A stretch of 22,500 bases of DNA from Priapulus caudatus (lineage: Eukaryota > Priapulida > Priapulimorpha > Priapulimorphida > Priapulidae). Positions 1 to 8,635 of the stretch are shown in pieces. How positions within the stretch are numbered: the first letter of the stretch is position 1; every line of letters begins with the position of its first letter. The position numbers and the translations under genes are program-made. The stretch is taken from positions 150,481 through 172,980 of the forward strand of contig NW_014577836.1 of assembly GCF_000485595.1 (NCBI RefSeq), given 5' to 3'. The notes beneath the pieces are model-generated. The model was not told the origin of the DNA and did no database searches. It saw only the letters and a list, made by a program, of their open reading frames with translations.

Positions 1-1360
1 GACTGCGGCGTTGCCCAACAAGAAGAGGCCCGTCCGAAACTTCTAGGCCGTGCCTAATGCAGCCCCAACTGCTAAATTGCTTTCAAACAAGCAGAACATC
101 GATGACGTGGTGCACGTGACAGTCACATGTTTTGTATCTTTGCTGCGCCCGCCGCGTACCTCTCCTCCGTGCCTGCCCTCACCTTCTTTTCCGCTGGGTA
201 GCTTGGCACCGGCTGCCACGCGTTTGCTTGGCAGATTGGGGAAACGTGTCAACAACATCGGAAATTTCAACAACATTCTGGCAGGTATTTTTCAAAATAC
301 ACCTTTTATAAGACAGACCGCAGTGAAATTGGGAACGCGAATTTAGAGTTTATCTTTGCATAAGGTAGTATGAGTTATGCATGGACACGACAGTATTTGC
401 TACGTCTAGTACTTGGAGATTAGCGTTTGGACCCATGCGCATGGTGAGCCTTTAACGGTCACTGGAATATAGGCTGCGACTTCAGAAAGTTCTAGGCGCC
501 TGGTGTCAGAAATAAAAATCTTAATCTTAATCAGATTTTTATCAGAGTCTTAATATTAACTTTATCTCATAGAGCGATGAAAGAGGCATCGTAAAGTTAC
601 TGAGGCTCTGAGTGAGTTTCTGATGAGCGGGTGTATAGAGAAAAAGTTTAAGAGAAAAAGTGAATGTTAGACTTATGTTAAGACTAATATTGTTTCTGAC
701 AACAGGCCCCCTGAAATTTTCATGTGAACCTATATCTAGCGTACATGCAGCGGTTTGCTTCAACAAATACTGTTGTATGTATCAAGGAAGCGGAGGGACC
801 CGTCCCGGCCCTATCACTGCTAAGAGAAAACAGATCTTGTAACTTCCAAACCGAATCAGATCAAATAATAGTGGGCCTAGAGGTTTTCTACGAGTGATGC
901 AATTCAAGACACAACACCTTTAATATATCCTGCTTTACATTATTAAATTAATACTACAATAATTGACGGGTGATGATTAATTAATGTGTAATGTGAGTGC
1001 GCGTTCGCTCGCTCTATAGACGAGTGTGAGATTTAAGGAGAAAGAACATAATTTCTCGCCGTAGAGCAAAACAAAACCGGCGAAAAACTTGTACATGTAT
1101 TTGCGAAAGTCAGAAGTCAAACGCAACGCCCCACGCCCACCCCGACTTGTCGAAGTGAAAAACTTGTCTAAATAGTTGTGTCCAAACTCTTAGAATAGTT
1201 GTAGCTCACTCCTCCTCTCAACCACATGTGCGCCACCACAGTTGTAACTACGTGCCAGATTCAAGGCCCTATCGACGGCAAAAACACCACGGAGAAAAAT
1301 TCCCAAAGTAAATACAGTGTGCATTATAATCTAAGTAAGTTCTAGTATTCTACTCTTCTA
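1..1360. other. Unique DNA, no gene recognised
   Basis: There is no coding signal I can defend. Two short overlapping open frames on opposite strands near 43-346 do not resemble a known protein and lack convincing splice or start context. Composition is mixed and becomes AT-rich around 900-1000. The only structure I see is the perfect hairpin at 512-542. It could be intron of the kinesin gene, whose downstream (minus-strand) exons would lie at lower coordinates, but I could not find the expected next motor exon (the TLSTLRYA region) here by eye. Confidence 0.5.
512..542. repeat. Perfect 10-bp inverted repeat (hairpin)
   Basis: ATAAAAATCT at 512-521 is the exact reverse complement of 533-542, separated by an 11-base loop that repeats TAATC twice. 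AT-rich stems of this size occur by chance in eukaryotic DNA, so no role is assigned. Confidence 0.6.
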
Positions 1361-1565
1361 TTCTCCCCTTGTTTGGTTGCCATCTAAGTGAGCAGGCACC
1401 ACACACTATCCGACGAAAATCCACACGTGATGTGTGCGCTCTCCGCCGGTCGTATGGGCTGTCGTGTGTGTTCTCCCTCTTCCTGCTGTGTGTGTGTGTT
1501 GGGTGTGTGTGTGTTGTTGTGTGTGCTAGTGTGCCTGTGCGTGCATTTGCGCCGTGTAGCCTGCG

Positions 1566-1945
1566 CTCGTCTCCCCACTCCACCCTCTCCCTCTCCCCTC
1601 CCCCTCTTTTCCTACGTCGTTGCCCTCTCTCAGCTCCTCCATCTTCGTTCGCCCTTCCCCCACGCCCCCCCCTCTTTCCTCTTGCCCCCTCCCCTCGTCC
1701 TTCCGCTCTCTCGCTACTTTCCCTTCCCCCCCCTACCCCTCTATCATCCTTCTCCTGCCAACCCCTTCCTCTCGTCCTTCTTCCTCTTTTTCCGCCTCAG
1801 CTGTCTCCCTGCACTTTCTCTTTCCATCCCCCCGTCGGCATCCCCTCTTTTCTCTTCCCTCTTCTTCCTGCTTGCCTTCCCTCGCCCTCCTGCAGACCCT
1901 TTTTTTGTTTTCCCTTTCCCCCCTTTCTCGCTGTTCCCTGATGTC
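1566..1945. repeat. C/T-rich polypyrimidine tract
   Basis: About 380 bases are almost wholly C and T on the plus strand, an imperfect mix of CCT, CTCC and TTCC words with very few purines. The minus strand is therefore a polypurine run able in principle to form triplex (H-DNA). Open frames in all three plus frames (Pro/Ser/Leu-rich) follow from the absence of A, which removes stop codons, and are not genes. Confidence 0.85.
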
Positions 1946-2315
1946 CTTCCCTCTCCGTCGCGTGCTCGCGGTGGTGCTCGGCCTCCTTCTTCGCAGCTAC
2001 GGCTGTGGTAGTGCTTCTGTGTTGTGCTTGTGGGCGGTCTGTGTGTGTTGTGTGGCGTGTCCTCTTGTGTGTGTGTCGGTGTGTGTGATGCGTGTGGACG
2101 TGTTGCTGTTGCTGTTGTGTGTGTGTGGACCCTGTGTGCTGTGTGTGTGTCTTACCGCGGTTGGGACCACTCTTGTGTGTGATTCCCTATAGCTTCGCTC
2201 GCGTGCTTGTGTGTGTGTGGTGTGTGTTCGTGCTGCCCCGGTTCTGTGTGTGTGTGTTGATTGATGAGAAGAGAGAAGACACTCTCAGTGATTGTCTGTG
2301 CTAGTGGGGTGCGCT

Positions 2316-2339
2316 GGGGGGGTGGGGCGGGGCGAGGGG
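2316..2339 (+). other. Strong G-quadruplex motif
   Basis: Four G-runs of at least four G, separated by T, C and CGA, lie on the plus strand, with further GG and GGG runs to about 2355. The short loops (1, 1 and 3 bases) fit the classical intramolecular G4 rule. It sits inside the TG-rich domain; any function is unknown. Confidence 0.7.
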
Positions 2340-3376
2340 TGGCGGTAGGGTGGGTCCCTACCCCAATTCGGGGGGGAGGTGCGCCCGGTCCTTTTCCATC
2401 GTGACCGGGGGGGTGTGTGTGTGTGTGGGCTGTTCTGTCTGTGTGTGTGCGTGTGTAAGTGGGATGTGTCGCACGTGCGTAGTTGCAGTTGTGCTGGTGT
2501 CCGTGGCCTGTGCGTCGTCTGCACGTGCAACGTGGGGCGTGCTGCACGTGCGTTGTGCGACTGTGCGTGTGCGTGTGCGTGTGCGTGTGGCGCCCGTGGT
2601 GGCTCTGTGTGTTGCTGTGTGTTTGGCGTGTGCGTTGTGTGTGCTGTGTGTGTGTCTGGTGTGTTGCTGTGGTGTCTGCTGTCTTATCTGTCTGTCTCTC
2701 TGTGTGTGCGTGTGCGTCTGCGTTGTGCCTTTGTGCCGCTGTGTGCTGTGTGTGTGATAGTGTGTGGTGGTGCTGTTGTGATGTATGTGTTGTGTGCTGT
2801 GGTGTGCTGGTGTGTGTGTGGCGCGCTGTGCGTGCGTTGTGATGTGGTGTGCCGTGTGCGTGTGCCGTGTCTTGGGTATGTATGTGTGTGTTGTGTGTGT
2901 GTGGCTGTGTTGTGTGTGTGTGTGTGTAATTGCGTGTGCCGCGTGTGTGTGTGTGCTGTGTGTGTGTCTGTATGTGTCGTCGTGTGTGTGTGTAGTTGTG
3001 CTGCTGTGTGTGATTGGTGTTGTGTGTGTGGTGTGTGTGTTGTGTGTGTGAGAGAGATAGCGAGGAGGATTTTCCGTGTGGTGGTAGTCCTGTCTGTGTC
3101 GTGCCTTTGTGCTCGCGGCCCGCGCCGGGCGTGTAAGTGATGGCGCTGGTGTTGTCGCACGTGGCGCATCCGCTTGTGCGTGTGGCGTGCGCCGTGTGCG
3201 TTGCGTGTGCACGTGCGTCGTGGTGTGCGTGTGGTGTCGCCGTGTGGTGTGGCGTGTGCCGTGGGGCGTACGTGCGTGTGGTGTGTGTGTTGTGTGCGTG
3301 TGCGTCGTGGCTGTGTGTGTGTTGCACCGCTGAATGTGGCTGTGGGATGTGGGCTGTGCTCTGTGTCTGTCTGTTT

Positions 3377-3402
3377 CTTTTTTTTTTTTTTGTTTTTTTT
3401 TC
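3377..3402. repeat. Poly-T tract
   Basis: Two near-continuous T runs are separated by one G, embedded in the TG-rich domain. On the minus strand this is a poly-A, which could mark an old retroposed 3' end. No retroelement body is recognisable next to it. Confidence 0.6.
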
Positions 3403-3782
3403 TCTCGTCGTCTCTGGTGTGTGCGATCCGCGTGTGCGTCCTGCGGTGTGCTTGTGCCGTGTGTGAGTGGTGTCTGTGATGTGTGTGTGTGTCGTGTGTT
3501 GTAGCGGCTTTGTGTGCGTGTGTTGTGTGTATGTGTGTGTGTGTGTGCACTGTGTTGTGTGTTGTGTGTGTTGTGTTGTGTTGCGTCGCGTGCGTGCGTG
3601 ATGTGTCGTGTGGGGGTGCCGGGGTTGTGTGTGACATAAACAGCGTTGCTTGTGGTGGTGGTATCCATGATACGGTACCTTCTCGGTGGAGACAGGCTCC
3701 TACGCAACAACCTCTAGCTGTTCGCGTGCAAATATACAAGCAACTTAGATCCACGAATAAAAATAGTCCTTCACAATTTCCC

Positions 3783-4325
3783 CCTCTCGCATCTCTAATT
3801 CATCTCTCCGCACGCTCTCTCTTGCTCTCTCGCTCTACTGCTCTCTCTCTCTCTTCTCCCTCTCTCTCTCTTCTGCTCGCTCTCCTCTCTCTCTCTGCTC
3901 TCCTTCTCTCTCTCTCTCTCTCTCGCTGTGGCTCTCTCTCTCTCCGCCTCTCCTCTCGTCTCTCTGCCCTGTTATCCTCTCGTCTTTCTGGCCTCTGTGT
4001 GTGCGTGAAGTGTGTGCTGTTGTGTGTGTGTGCCTGTGTCTCTCTCTTCTCATCTCTCTCTCTCTCTCTCCTCCCGCTCTCTCTCTCTCTTTTCTCCCTC
4101 TGTGTGTGTGCTGTGTTTTCTCTCTCTTCTTCTCTCGCTCTCGCCTCGTCTCTTTCCGCTCTTCGCTCTCTCTCTCTCTCTCTCTCTCATCTCGGTCTCT
4201 CTCTCTCTCTCTCTCTCGGACTCCATCGTTTCTCTCTCTGGACTCTCTCGTCTCTCTCTCTCTCTCTGTGTCTCTCTCTGTCGCTCTTCTCTCTCTCTCT
4301 CTCTCTTTCTCTCGCCTCTCTATTT
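3783..4325. repeat. (TC)n-rich polypyrimidine tract
   Basis: About 540 bases of imperfect TCTC repeat with short CGC, TGTGTG and GCTC interruptions. The minus strand is (GA)n. Ser/Leu-rich plus and Arg/Glu-rich minus open frames across it arise from the dinucleotide repeat. Confidence 0.85.
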
Positions 4326-4512
4326 GCGTCATCTACGGCTTCTTAGTTTCTATCAGATAGACGGGACACCTTCCTTCTGCTCGTTTTCTGGAGTAGCTTG
4401 AAACAATATGTGAGCAGCGGAGGCCGAGTGAATTGTGCAAAGATCCCAATTCATAGAGCAAAAAGCCAACAGACTAGCGTTTTAGCCAGATGCAGCAGTA
4501 TACATCTAATAA

Positions 4513-4561
4513 CAGGAGTAAGATGTAATATGGGCGGTTCCCTATTATTATCTTACTCCTG
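4513..4561. repeat. 49-bp stem-loop
   Basis: A perfect 12-bp stem (4513-4524 with 4550-4561) continues inward with bulged pairing (TAATA and GGG segments) to a small loop around 4535-4539. It lies just upstream of an AT-trinucleotide tract. It could be a fossil inverted-repeat end or a random hairpin. It is shorter than a typical animal pre-miRNA. Confidence 0.55.
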
Positions 4562-4690
4562 CATAATAATATATATTAATAATTTAATAACAACCAATAA
4601 TAATGAATAACAATAATAATATAATAATAATAATCAATAACTTAATAATAATAATCTAATTTAAATAAAATCACCAATCTAATATTAATG
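4556..4690. repeat. AT-rich TAA/AAT trinucleotide tract
   Basis: Imperfect AATAAT/TAATAA repeats over about 130 bases. Such tracts often form or follow LINE 3' tails, but no retroelement coding sequence is visible beside this one. Confidence 0.7.
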
Positions 4691-4861
4691 ATACTTGGAG
4701 TCGGAGTCATATGACACAAGAAGCGGACGGATGGAACGGACGGACGGCGGGCGGGACGCGACGGAGGCCAGCCAGCCAGACAGACAGACAAGACAGGGGC
4801 AGGAGCAGACGGGGACGAGCAGGGCGAGACAGGACACACGAGGCAACAGACGAGAGCGAGG

Positions 4862-4956
4862 AACACACACACACACACACACACACACACAGCTACCCCC
4901 ACGCACAGGCACGCACGCATGCACGCACGCACGCACGCGCGCGCGCACACACACAC
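4862..4956. repeat. (CA)n and (ACGC)n microsatellites
   Basis: A clean (AC)n run at about 4862-4891 is followed by a short linker, then ACGC/GCGC repeats and a second short (AC)n run ending at the splice donor of the kinesin exon. On the transcript (minus) strand the intron starts almost directly with TG/GCGT repeats. Confidence 0.85.
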
Positions 4957-6096
4957 GTACTTACTTGCGACCATGATGGTCTTGGCGTTGCCTCCCAGAC
5001 TGTCCTTCAGCAACCACGTCAGCACCGACCCACGGTAAGGAATGAACGGCTGACTGCCGCTACTACTGCTGCTGCCCCCTGCCGGCTTGCGCGGACTAGA
5101 CGCCACGCTGCTAGAGTCACTCACAGTCGACGCGTCGCCCACTGTCGCCGCTGCTGAGGGTTCCGCGGGTCTGTTGGCGATCCGCGACCGCTCAGCTGGA
5201 ACATAGACGGCGCCACCGGTCAGCGTCGGTCGCCAGGGGGCGTCGGTGCGGGGAGGGAGACGGGAGACGACGACGATTGCGAGGGAGGAATGGGGAAGAT
5301 TCCAGGCGGAGCCGGAGAGGAACAGGGGGTAGTGATTATTTAGGGGCGAGTCAGCAACAATATCTCACTACCAGCTACTCCCTCTTGTCAATCTCTGTTG
5401 ACCCATCCGACTATCACGCGTTCCGCAATCTCCAGCAACCAGCAAGCCTCTCTCTCACAGGGTCACTCAACCAACATTGCTTCATGCGTCTCTTCCTCTC
5501 TCGTAGGTTGCCCTCTACCAAGACTCCCTCAACTACCTTCCCTTCCTCTCTCAAGAGGTCCCTCTACCTTAAGCCTCTCTCCGTCTCTTGAATGGTTCCT
5601 CTACCAAGTCTTTCCCAATCTCCCTCTCACCCTCTCACACTCGGTCTCCCTGCCAACTTTTCATCATACTTCCCTCTAACTTTCTCTCAATGGGTCTCCC
5701 AACCACAAGCTACCAGTAACCTCCTTCCCACCCTCTGTCGCTCTCTACCAAATATCCTTCATGCGTCCGCCCCCTCTCTCTCTCTCTCCCCTCGCTCACC
5801 CTCTCTCAAGGCAGCCCTCTACCGCAGCTATCATTCAAGCGTCCGACCCCCACCTCATCCATCTATCCCGCACAATAATAATGCTTCCATCCGCGTACAT
5901 TCGTAGTTTATTTTTACAGGACTTGCTAGAGAAAACTCGAGCTGCTAGTGGAAACTAAGGCACGCCAGTAAGACTCACAAACATACATTGCTATGTGCTA
6001 TAGTGACTCGCTACATTTCATGCTAATGCAAGTAATTAAGTGAATCTAACACTGTGTAAACATTTATCTAGGACGGATGGGAGGTAGGAGGAGAGG
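4890..6096. repeat. 1.2-kb duplicated block, intact copy
   Basis: This block holds the kinesin exon plus about 0.9 kb of flanking intron and matches about 12277-13495 in the same orientation and order. Shared landmarks include the ACCCCC linker, the exon, GTCGGTCGCCAGGGGGCGTC, CTCACTACCAGCTACTCCC, CAACCAACATTGCTT, CTCTCGTAGGTTGCCC and ACAAACATACATTGCTATG. This copy has the intact reading frame and splice sites, so it is the better candidate for the true sequence. Confidence 0.85.
4965..5195 (-). CDS. Kinesin-3-like motor domain, internal exon (loop 12 / alpha-5)
   Basis: The protein would be a plus-end-directed microtubule motor of the kinesin-3 type (KIF1/KIF13/KIF16 group). This is one internal exon read on the minus strand. 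It ends in [20 protein letters not shown] and KTIMVA, the highly conserved alpha-5 segment before beta-8. The donor is A|GTAAGTA at 4965/4964 and the acceptor CAG|CT is at 5196/5195. The exon is 231 nt with phase 1 on both sides, and the first residues (A-E) fit the family's ISALAE/ISALAD junction. Between that junction and FIPYR lie about 43 residues rich in Ser, Ala and Pro with few basic residues, where kinesin-3 motors have loop 12 (the K-loop in KIF1). The usual Asp of PYRDS is Gly here. Neither neighbouring exon was found by eye in the window. Family call is firm, subfamily uncertain, acceptor inferred. Confidence 0.85.
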
Positions 6097-6360
6097 ACAC
6101 CCTCTCCCACCCACACCCCTCATCCACCCTGCCCCGACCGACCTTCCCCCGCCCTACGGCACCCACACCGCACCCATCAGCGTACAGTAATGTTACAATG
6201 CCTCCGGCTATGGAATCAGTGCCGCAATATGGTGACCATTAATAATTCATCACCACCAGTGTCACCTGCGCTGTAAAACATTGTACGCGTATACCTGCTG
6301 CTGCTGCTGCTGCTGCCGCCACTGTTACTACACACTGTTTTTGGCGTGATTTTGCGGTGA
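5196..6360 (-). other. Intron of the kinesin gene, purine-rich on the coding strand
   Basis: This is sequence 5' of the kinesin exon on the minus strand. The plus strand from about 5400 to 5830 is C/T-rich with degenerate repeated words such as CCCTCTACCAAG and CTCTCTC. No upstream motor exon (LAGSER, NKSLxxLG) is recognisable. The block recurring at 12.3-13.5 kb ends near 6096. A (CTG)n run lies at 6296-6316. Confidence 0.6.
6296..6316. repeat. (CTG)7 trinucleotide repeat
   Basis: Seven uninterrupted CTG units follow TATAC and run into CCGCC. It is short, with no open frame of interest. Confidence 0.8.
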
Positions 6361-6460
6361 GGTGACTGCCTATAAGAAACCAACATTTTTCTTCACAGAG
6401 ATTCATGTTGTTTTCTATAGCTGCTTCTATGTATTATTGAGCCTGTATTTAATGCTTCTG

Positions 6461-6967
6461 TTTCTGCCTCAGGTTTCTGTCTCAGCTTTCTGCCTCGGAT
6501 TTCTGTCTCCGCTTTCTGCCTCGGGTTTCTGTCTCAGCTTTCTGCCTCGGGGTTCTGCCTCGGGTTTCTGCCTCGGGTTTCTGCCTCAGCTTTCTGCCTC
6601 CGATTTTTGCCTCAGGTTTCTGCCTCAGGTTTCTGCCTCGGATTTCTGTCTCAGGTTTCTGCCTCAGCTTTCTGCCTCGGGTTTCTGCCTCGGATTTCAG
6701 TCTCAGGTTTCTGCCTCAGCTTTCTGCCTCAGCTTTCTGTCTCAGGTTTCTGCCTCAGGTTTCTGCCTCGGGTTTCTGTCTCAGCTTTCTGCCTCGGGGT
6801 TCTGCCTCGGGTTTCTGCCTCGGGTTTCTGCCTCAGGTTTCTGCCTCAGCTTTCTGCCTCAGCTTTCTGTCTCAGGTTTCTGCCTCATATTTCTGCCTCG
6901 GGTTTCTGCCTCAGCTTTCTGCCTCAGCTTTGTGCCTCAGGTTTCTGCCCCGGATTTCTGCCTCGGC
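6461..6967. repeat. 13-bp minisatellite, 39 units
   Basis: The unit is TTTCTGYCTCRGS with minor variants. Unit starts run from 6461 to 6955, exactly 38 steps of 13, so the array has 39 units (507 bp) with no net indel. Variation is at the YC, CAG/CGG and last-base positions. A longer pattern around the CGGGGTTC variant recurs 247 bp (19 units) apart, at 6549 and 6796, indicating block duplication. Because 13 is 1 modulo 3, every plus frame reads the same 13-residue peptide (FCLGFLPQLSASG type), which explains the overlapping open frames. I see no gene. Confidence 0.9.
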
Positions 6968-7267
6968 ATTATGTATTTAATCAATAAATTTCTATGAGAA
7001 ATGTATACCGAGAACTGAAAAAGTTGTCCGAGTACTTTCTGTGAACTAGTGAAGATTTTTCCATCGTAGGCGGAGTATTTTCCCATAACAGGAGTGCATT
7101 GTAACGCGGCAAGCGCCTATCTTATAAATCTTACATTCTAATGTAGGATTTTATGGAGCTGTAGCTTAGTACGGGTTGTTGTGCAATATCACCCACTCCT
7201 ATTATTTATTTATCGTTGACAACCCGCTCGTTGATTGTCTTCAGGCGCTGGTCGAACCATAAAAAGC

Positions 7268-7460
7268 ATCTGCTAACTACACACAAGCAAGTACGCATGT
7301 ACACAGGTACACATGTACAGACACATGTAAGTAATCACCTCGCATGTACATTGTACATGTATACATGTAACAATCACATAGTACACGTCACAGTACACGA
7401 GTCACGGTCCACGCGTGATACACACGTGATCTCTCACATCTGACCTCCTGCGCATGTGAC
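7268..7460. repeat. ACATGT/ACACGTG-rich imperfect repeat region
   Basis: Dense short words GTACATGT, CACATGTA, CACGTG and GTCACG occur on both strands. The region includes a perfect 16-bp palindrome at 7354-7369 (TACATGTATACATGTA). The CACGTG cores are E-box-like, but they look like by-products of repeat expansion. Confidence 0.7.
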
Positions 7461-7464
7461 ATCA

Positions 7465-7572
7465 CACGTGACCTCTTACCCCGCGTGACAACACACGTGA
7501 CCTCTTACCCCGCGTGACAACACAGGTGACCTCTTACCCCGCGTGACACCACAGGCTCTTACCCCGCGTGAC
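7465..7572. repeat. 29-bp tandem repeat, about 3.7 copies
   Basis: The unit begins CACGTGACCTCTTACCCCGC. Copies start at 7465, 7494 and 7523, and a truncated fourth at 7552 lacks the GTGAC part. Degenerate CACACGTGAC words continue to about 7690. Confidence 0.85.
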
Positions 7573-7887
7573 ACCACACGTGACACCACACGTGACTACT
7601 CACACATGACTCATCACACGTGACCCCCTGACACAGGTGTCAGTGTAACGTTCACTCACACCGCGGCACGTGACGCGCACGTGCTGAGCGAAAAAGAATT
7701 ACATAAATTTTTTATCGGGCAGCAATAAAAAACTGCATATTGATGAGCGAGTAACGTTGAACAATGCTGACGGTACAATCACTATCACATGCCGGTCATA
7801 TACTACAGAGCTATAGCTGCGCACGAACCATCGCCCTGACCACGTGGTCACTACACGGGTAGAGGTCACGGATTCACGGCAATATAG

Positions 7888-8146
7888 GCTAGTGTGGCTC
7901 ATAGGGTCTATGTCCCCCAGGGTACTGCCGGAACGTACCCTGGGTACGGTCCGGTGTACCGGAACGTACCCTGGTAACTATCTGATATGGTTAGGGTTAG
8001 GGTTAGGGTTAGGGTTAGGGAGTAGGCGTAGGCGACTCTATAGACTCGTTAGTGGAGTAGGCGAGGTACAGTCCGGCATATTAGATCGTACCAGGGTACG
8101 TTCCGGCAGTACCCAGGGAGACATAGACCCTCTCAGCGCTAGTGTG
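7888..8146. mobile_element. 241-bp foldback/MITE with 9-bp target-site duplication
   Basis: A direct repeat GCTAGTGTG occurs at 7888-7896 and 8138-8146. Directly inside it, 7897 onward and the reverse complement of 8137 backward form terminal inverted repeats of about 48 bp with four mismatches, sharing GGGTCTATGTC and GGGTACTGCCGGAACGTACC. The left arm has a second copy of CCGGAACGTACCCTGG at 7959-7974, 31 bp after the first at 7928-7943. The interior holds five TTAGGG units and no transposase, so it is non-autonomous. A 9-bp duplication is typical of Mutator-like elements, but the superfamily cannot be settled from the ends alone. Confidence 0.85.
7991..8020 (+). repeat. Interstitial telomeric repeat (TTAGGG)5
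   Basis: There are five perfect TTAGGG units, the animal telomere motif. They are the core of the foldback element at 7897-8137, not a chromosome end, because unique sequence and paired transposon arms flank them on both sides. Confidence 0.9.
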
Positions 8147-8167
8147 ATGTATCACATATAACGTAGA

Positions 8168-8595
8168 CATAATCTATACTATAAAGGAGAAGGGACGATT
8201 TTTTGTTAACTATGTTCTCTGAATCTGCTCGCATGATTTGAAATTGCTTGACTGTAAACGATGCATTACTACTCGTAGAGTAATATTGGCGCACTTTTGC
8301 AATGACGAAAACAGGATAAAGTTGAATTTGAAACCGTTTTATTTAACACTGGCTAAAAATAGCATACCGGTGTATCGACGTACCGGTGTATAATATAAAA
8401 GGGAAGGGACGATTTTTTGTTAGCTATGTTCTCTGAATCTGCTCGCATGATTTGAAATTGCTTGACTGTAAACGATGCATTACTACTCGTAGAGTAATAT
8501 TGGCGCACGTTTGCAATGATGAAAACAGGATAAAGTTGAATTTTAAGCCGTTTTATTTAACACTGGCTAAAAATAGCATACCGGTGTATCGACGT
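8168..8595. repeat. 214-bp tandem duplication
   Basis: Two copies at about 8168-8381 and 8382-8595 lie head to tail. Matching landmarks GAAGGGACG (8189 and 8403) and CGACGT (8376 and 8590) give a constant 214-bp offset. Differences are few (GTTAAC/GTTAGC, ACTTTTG/ACGTTTG, GACGAA/GATGAA, TTTGAAACC/TTTTAAGCC). Both share TGCTCGCATG and TTTATTTAACACTGGC. The first copy begins AATCTATACTATAAAGG, resembling Helitron 5' ends; no CTRR terminus with its hairpin could be fixed, so that assignment is tentative. There is no coding potential. Confidence 0.85.
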
Positions 8596-8635
8596 GACTA
8601 CCATTAATCAATGCAGTACGTGTTGTGGCCAGTTT

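Larger units (their letters stand above)
1945..3650. repeat. Large imperfect TG/TGC-rich low-complexity domain
   Basis: Roughly 1.7 kb of plus strand is dominated by TGTG, TGCG, TGCTG and GTGTC words with little A. Examples are GTGCGT repeats near 2564-2590 and (TG)n blocks near 2905-2930 and 3530-3550. Alternating purine-pyrimidine stretches are Z-DNA-prone. All three minus frames are open for hundreds of codons as His/Thr/Arg-rich strings, and plus frames as Cys/Val-rich strings. These are translation by-products of a strand nearly lacking stop codons. Confidence 0.85.

Noticed and set aside
1369-2192. Plus-strand Ser/Pro/Leu frames, one with a signal-peptide-like start near 1941
   Set aside because: They are translation of a C/T-rich tract running into TG repeats. 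The hydrophobic stretch is a composition effect, with no conserved domain or splice evidence.
2152-3754. Overlapping minus-strand open frames of 350-450 codons rich in His and Thr
   Set aside because: They translate (CA)n-type repeat in all three frames at once, lack any domain and arise because the strand has few stop codons.
4642-4964. Continuation of the kinesin frame past 4965 into Cys/Val-rich residues
   Set aside because: The frame runs through a consensus GTAAGTA donor into TG/GCGT repeats, so it is intron read-through, not protein.
6362-6997. 211-codon frame with a repeated FCLGFLPQ peptide
   Set aside because: It is fully explained by the 13-bp minisatellite read across frames. There is no signal for translation.
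7991-8020. Chromosome end (telomere)
   Set aside because: Only five TTAGGG units, inside a paired-arm mobile element with unique DNA on both sides.
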